Origin: Lonicera japonica
Lineage: Eukaryota > Streptophyta > Magnoliopsida > Dipsacales > Caprifoliaceae
Length of the DNA stretch: 64,000 nt
Assembly: GCA_021464415.1 (NCBI GenBank)
Contig: CM038463.1
Coordinates: 4,774,001 to 4,838,000 of the forward strand
Direction: 5' to 3'
Both the position numbers and the translations under genes were made by a program. Below, in pieces: positions 61,545 to 64,000 of this stretch (positions are counted from its first letter, which is position 1; every line of letters starts with the position of its first letter). The notes under the pieces were generated by a model, which was not told where the DNA came from, searched no databases, and worked only from the letters and a program-made list of their open reading frames with translations.

Positions 61545-62867
61545 CTAACTCATCGGAGGTGGCTGTTGTGGTTGTTGAAAGGGGTTCTGTTGATAGGGGT
61601 ATGAGCTTATTTGATTCACGGCTGTAGTGGCTGTCTTTCTCCCGGTGTATGCGGTTTTCTTGGTATCGGTTTCAACTTTCTTGGCCAATTCTTCCTCTAC
61701 TTGTGACCCCATACTCAACAGGGCCCTGAAGTGTGGGAATACATGCTTTCCCATGCAACTCAGTACGGCTGGAGTGAAGTTCTTCTGAATGATTTCCAGC
61801 TGTTCTTCTTCATCGGGTCGTTTGGACATTTGGGAGGCCATCTCCCTCCAGCGGGTGACAAAGTCGCTGAAGCTTTCTTTCTCGCCCTGTTTGGCCATTT
61901 CCAGGTGTTTACGGGTAATTTCCAAATCCTCGTTCGACCCGTATTTGGTCATAAATTCTTTGACGATATCTCCCCAAGTCTGCGTGTGATGCCTTTCTAG
62001 ACCAAAGAACCATCTCAGGGCGGCTCCCGTGAGAGTCATGTGAAAGGCTTGTGCTAATTCTGGCTCTCCACAACCGGACACTTGCATGGATCGGATGTAG
62101 GACTGTAGGTGAGTTTTAGGGGGCGTGGTTCCAGTGAACTTGGTGATGGAAGGGAGTTTGAATCCCTGGGGTAATCTCGCTTCTGGGTAGAGGGAGAAGG
62201 CATTCATATCCGTGATCTCGTCTGCACCTTTTATTAGGGACACCCCCTTCTGTAGGACCCTCATCTGCTCTTTCAGCTTCTTCATTTCCTCACTCTCTCT
62301 TGACACCTCGTCGGGCTGTTCCCGTGCTATTACCGATTCTGCATATACTGCCCGAAGTCGGTTGATATCTGGGTACTCATTAGGGAGGGCTGCTGGGGCC
62401 GGTGGTGGAATGGGTTTTGCGGGAACTTGTGGCCATGGTTGGTATTGGGGGTCAAAACCGGGTTGTACTTGGGGTTGCGGCCAGACTATGGGTGGCTCCT
62501 GTTGTTGGTAAGTGGGGCCTGAATCCGGGGCCCATTGGTTCTGATTGTTGGGGTCGGTTTGAACGGGACCAACTACGATAGGGCCCGTTTGGGGTGGATT
62601 GGCTCCTTGAACTGGGGGGAGCACTTGTGAAGACTGTCCTTGGTTCGGATCTCGATTCGGTGGTAGTCGATCAAACCCCGGTGGTGCAGTTCGTTCGGCT
62701 GATAATTCTTCTATTCGGATCCGGGTACCCTGTTGCTCGTTCGTGAGGTTTGCCAGATCCCTGCTGACGGTCATGAGTAAACGGTGCATTTCGGCTAGGG
62801 TTGGCTGAGCTGATGATGCCTCGGCTAGGCTCTGATCTGTCTCTCGATTCTCACGTTCATCGGCCAT
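61545..62867 (-). CDS. Gag protein of the Tat-type element
   Basis: The chosen start is ATG 62867 (MADERENRETDQ); the frame is open upstream to 63017, but that part lacks family character. The N-terminus is acidic, then Pro/Gln-rich (PPPAPAALPNEYPDINRLRA). The retrotransposon gag core carries the blocks FTGTTPPKTHLQSYIRSM, GAALRWFFGLE and SFSDFVTRWREMASQMSKRP. It ends at TAG 61547-61545 after a Gln/Pro-rich stretch. The same frame continues past this stop with RNFCTLPTTLVKSLELLQKA, which is normal gag C-terminal sequence, so the TAG looks internal to gag. Confidence 0.88.
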   Translation of the reverse strand: MADERENRETDQSLAEASSAQPTLAEMHRLLMTVSRDLANLTNEQQGTRIRIEELSAERTAPPGFDRLPPNRDPNQGQSSQVLPPVQGANPPQTGPIVVGPVQTDPNNQNQWAPDSGPTYQQQEPPIVWPQPQVQPGFDPQYQPWPQVPAKPIPPPAPAALPNEYPDINRLRAVYAESVIAREQPDEVSRESEEMKKLKEQMRVLQKGVSLIKGADEITDMNAFSLYPEARLPQGFKLPSITKFTGTTPPKTHLQSYIRSMQVSGCGEPELAQAFHMTLTGAALRWFFGLERHHTQTWGDIVKEFMTKYGSNEDLEITRKHLEMAKQGEKESFSDFVTRWREMASQMSKRPDEEEQLEIIQKNFTPAVLSCMGKHVFPHFRALLSMGSQVEEELAKKVETDTKKTAYTGRKTATTAVNQISSYPYQQNPFQQPQQPPPMS

Positions 62868-63596
62868 TTCAGGTGTGCTTGGTCTTACTAGTCTTCCGGT
62901 GTGATCACGGCCGGCCCAACCTTCCAGTCTGTTTGTTGCTTCACGACTGTAGACGAAACCACGTGGCGAAGATGAAGGAAGACTGTGATGCGACTCGATT
63001 TTTGCCAAAAGAACCATTAAAAATTGCCGAGAAGAGCCTCGGATTTAAAAGGGCGTCCAAAAGTAAGCCGTAAGGTGGTACATCCCCTACGGCTGTTTGA
63101 CAAGTGTTTTAACTTGACTCGATCTTATATGCAGCGCAGGTGTACGAACGGTTAAGGCTTCAGGCTCCCTCCTTTTTGGCAAGACCTTGCGATATACCCC
63201 AGGGGCGGGTACGAGCAAGAGCCTTTTGATATACTTCCCGGGTACGTGAGTGTTCTCGTCAGTCGATATACCTCGGGGGCGTACTTGGCCAAGGAGAGTG
63301 GAAGTAAATGCTTTCGGTTTATGTTGGCCCAAGCAAGCCAACTCCCTACTCACTTATAATACTTCCGAGGGTTTGGGGTAAATTCACACTCGTAGAACCA
63401 ATGCATGATTTGTGATAGTGCGTGTGAAAAAGGTTGGGTTTACAAATATCATTATCTTGATTACGTACTTTTGAAAAATTCCCTTTTTTTGAAAAAAATG
63501 TTTCTTCTCAATCAATTAACATAAGTAGGGAAAGCAGAAAAAAGCAAGTATTCAAATAAACAAAAGTCCACATATAAGAGTCTAGTTCTCTAGTGT
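62868..63596 (-). other. Leader region between primer site and gag
   Basis: No recognised protein. Short frames only. Contains two similar GATATACC/CTCGGGGGC-like blocks near 63190 and 63270. Confidence 0.5.
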
Positions 63597-63614
63597 CCCC
63601 AGCAGAGTCGCCAC
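63597..63614 (-). promoter_or_regulatory. Primer binding site, tRNA-Arg type
   Basis: Directly after the LTR end the minus strand reads (G)TGGCGACTCTGCTGGGGA. It would pair with a tRNA 3' end TCCCCAGCAGAGTCGCCA. From memory this is within two bases of a plant tRNA-Arg 3' end, the primer class reported for Ogre/Tat elements. Confidence 0.75.
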
Positions 63615-64000
63615 TGTGAGAATCCGCAAATGCGACCCCCCGGGTCTCGTCCCCGTTCGTGGAGGTCTGAAGCGTCGGAAGGGATTCCGTCACTTCATTT
63701 GCTTGGAGTTTGTTTTGATAATTCTGATCGGGTGTCCCTACGTCTATTCTAGATGCAAAGGGGTTCGTTCAGAGTCGCCAGTACGTTTTACGAGAAAACG
63801 AACAAAAAGGTTGTGTAAGGGAAAAGGCTATAGACAAGCCTTTCTTTACACGTTTGTCTGCGAAACCAGGTTTCCATAGGGTTCGGGAACTATATTACGG
63901 TTTGGGAAGGTGTTAAGCACCCATTCCGCCCTTTCGGTCTCTAGTGGACTTATATATTTATTATATGTTGAAAAACTTGGATGCTTTTACCGATAGTCTA
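63615..64000 (-). repeat. 5' LTR of the Tat-type element, cut by window end
   Basis: Matches 46723-47108 with three substitutions in 386 bp (near 63691, 63808 and 63962). The remaining roughly 1.18 kb of the LTR lies beyond the window. Confidence 0.9.

Larger units (their letters stand above)
46723..64000 (-). mobile_element. Large Ty3/gypsy Tat/Ogre/Retand-type retrotransposon (5' end beyond window)
   Basis: A single minus-strand element of more than 17.2 kb. Its parts, from high to low coordinates, are the 5' LTR (63615 onward, cut by the window end), the tRNA primer site (63597-63614), leader, gag, protease, RT, RNase H, archaeal-type RNase H and integrase (to 55974). A 7.7-kb region with two antisense genes follows, then the polypurine tract (about 48290-48300) and 3' LTR (46723-48289). 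Size, dual RNase H and antisense genes before the 3' LTR fit the Tat clade. The visible 386 bp of the two LTRs differ at 3 sites, so insertion was recent. Three in-frame stops make this copy nonautonomous unless they are read through. Confidence 0.9.

Overview
This is nuclear DNA from a flowering plant, most likely a eudicot with a repeat-rich genome. It has spliced genes with GT/AG introns, AT-rich intergenic DNA, tRNA-derived SINEs, MITEs, an endogenous plant pararetrovirus and nested LTR retrotransposons. No bacterial or organellar features are present.

Layout. 1-6300 is intergenic, with microsatellites, a SINE with target duplications, a double-hairpin foldback element and MITE fragments. 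6350-10496 is a decayed endogenous caulimovirid, florendovirus-like in gene order: it starts in the C-terminal coat region with a zinc knuckle, then protease, reverse transcriptase, RNase H, a split downstream ORF and a promoter-bearing noncoding region. It sits inside a perfect 39-bp inverted repeat. 10540-16200 is AT-rich repeat DNA. 16274-20489 is a five-exon plant gene of unknown function on the + strand whose first intron holds two abutting TWA-type MITEs. 21493-26242 is a 12-exon gene on the - strand for mitochondrial elongation factor Tu; all splice phases agree and it predicts 450 residues. 26450-34200 holds a foldback element with a nested MITE, a degenerate CACTA transposon, a fragment of an SP1/MAPL-like E3 ligase gene with a SINE in its intron, and a hAT MITE with a perfect 8-bp target duplication. 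34500-46722 is a nest of LTR pieces, including a clean 1.58-kb solo LTR.

46723 to the window end is one very large Ty3/gypsy retrotransposon of the Tat/Ogre/Retand type on the - strand. Its 3' LTR is 46723-48289 and its 5' LTR begins at 63615 and leaves the window. PBS, gag, protease, RT, RNase H, a second (archaeal-type) RNase H and integrase lie in a single frame broken by three stop codons. Between integrase and 3' LTR it carries two genes on the opposite strand: a five-exon plant-mobile-domain-like gene (49898-54054) and a DUF7745-like gene (54492-55749).

The most notable observation is that the LTR promoter and both antisense gene promoters share one cis module. Clusters of the 12-bp palindrome TGTCGCGCGACA lie 11-27 bp upstream of a TATA box in all three. 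The LTR has nine copies or variants, antisense gene 1 has three and antisense gene 2 has two. This suggests that the element runs its sense and antisense genes as one regulon, possibly under a factor it encodes itself.
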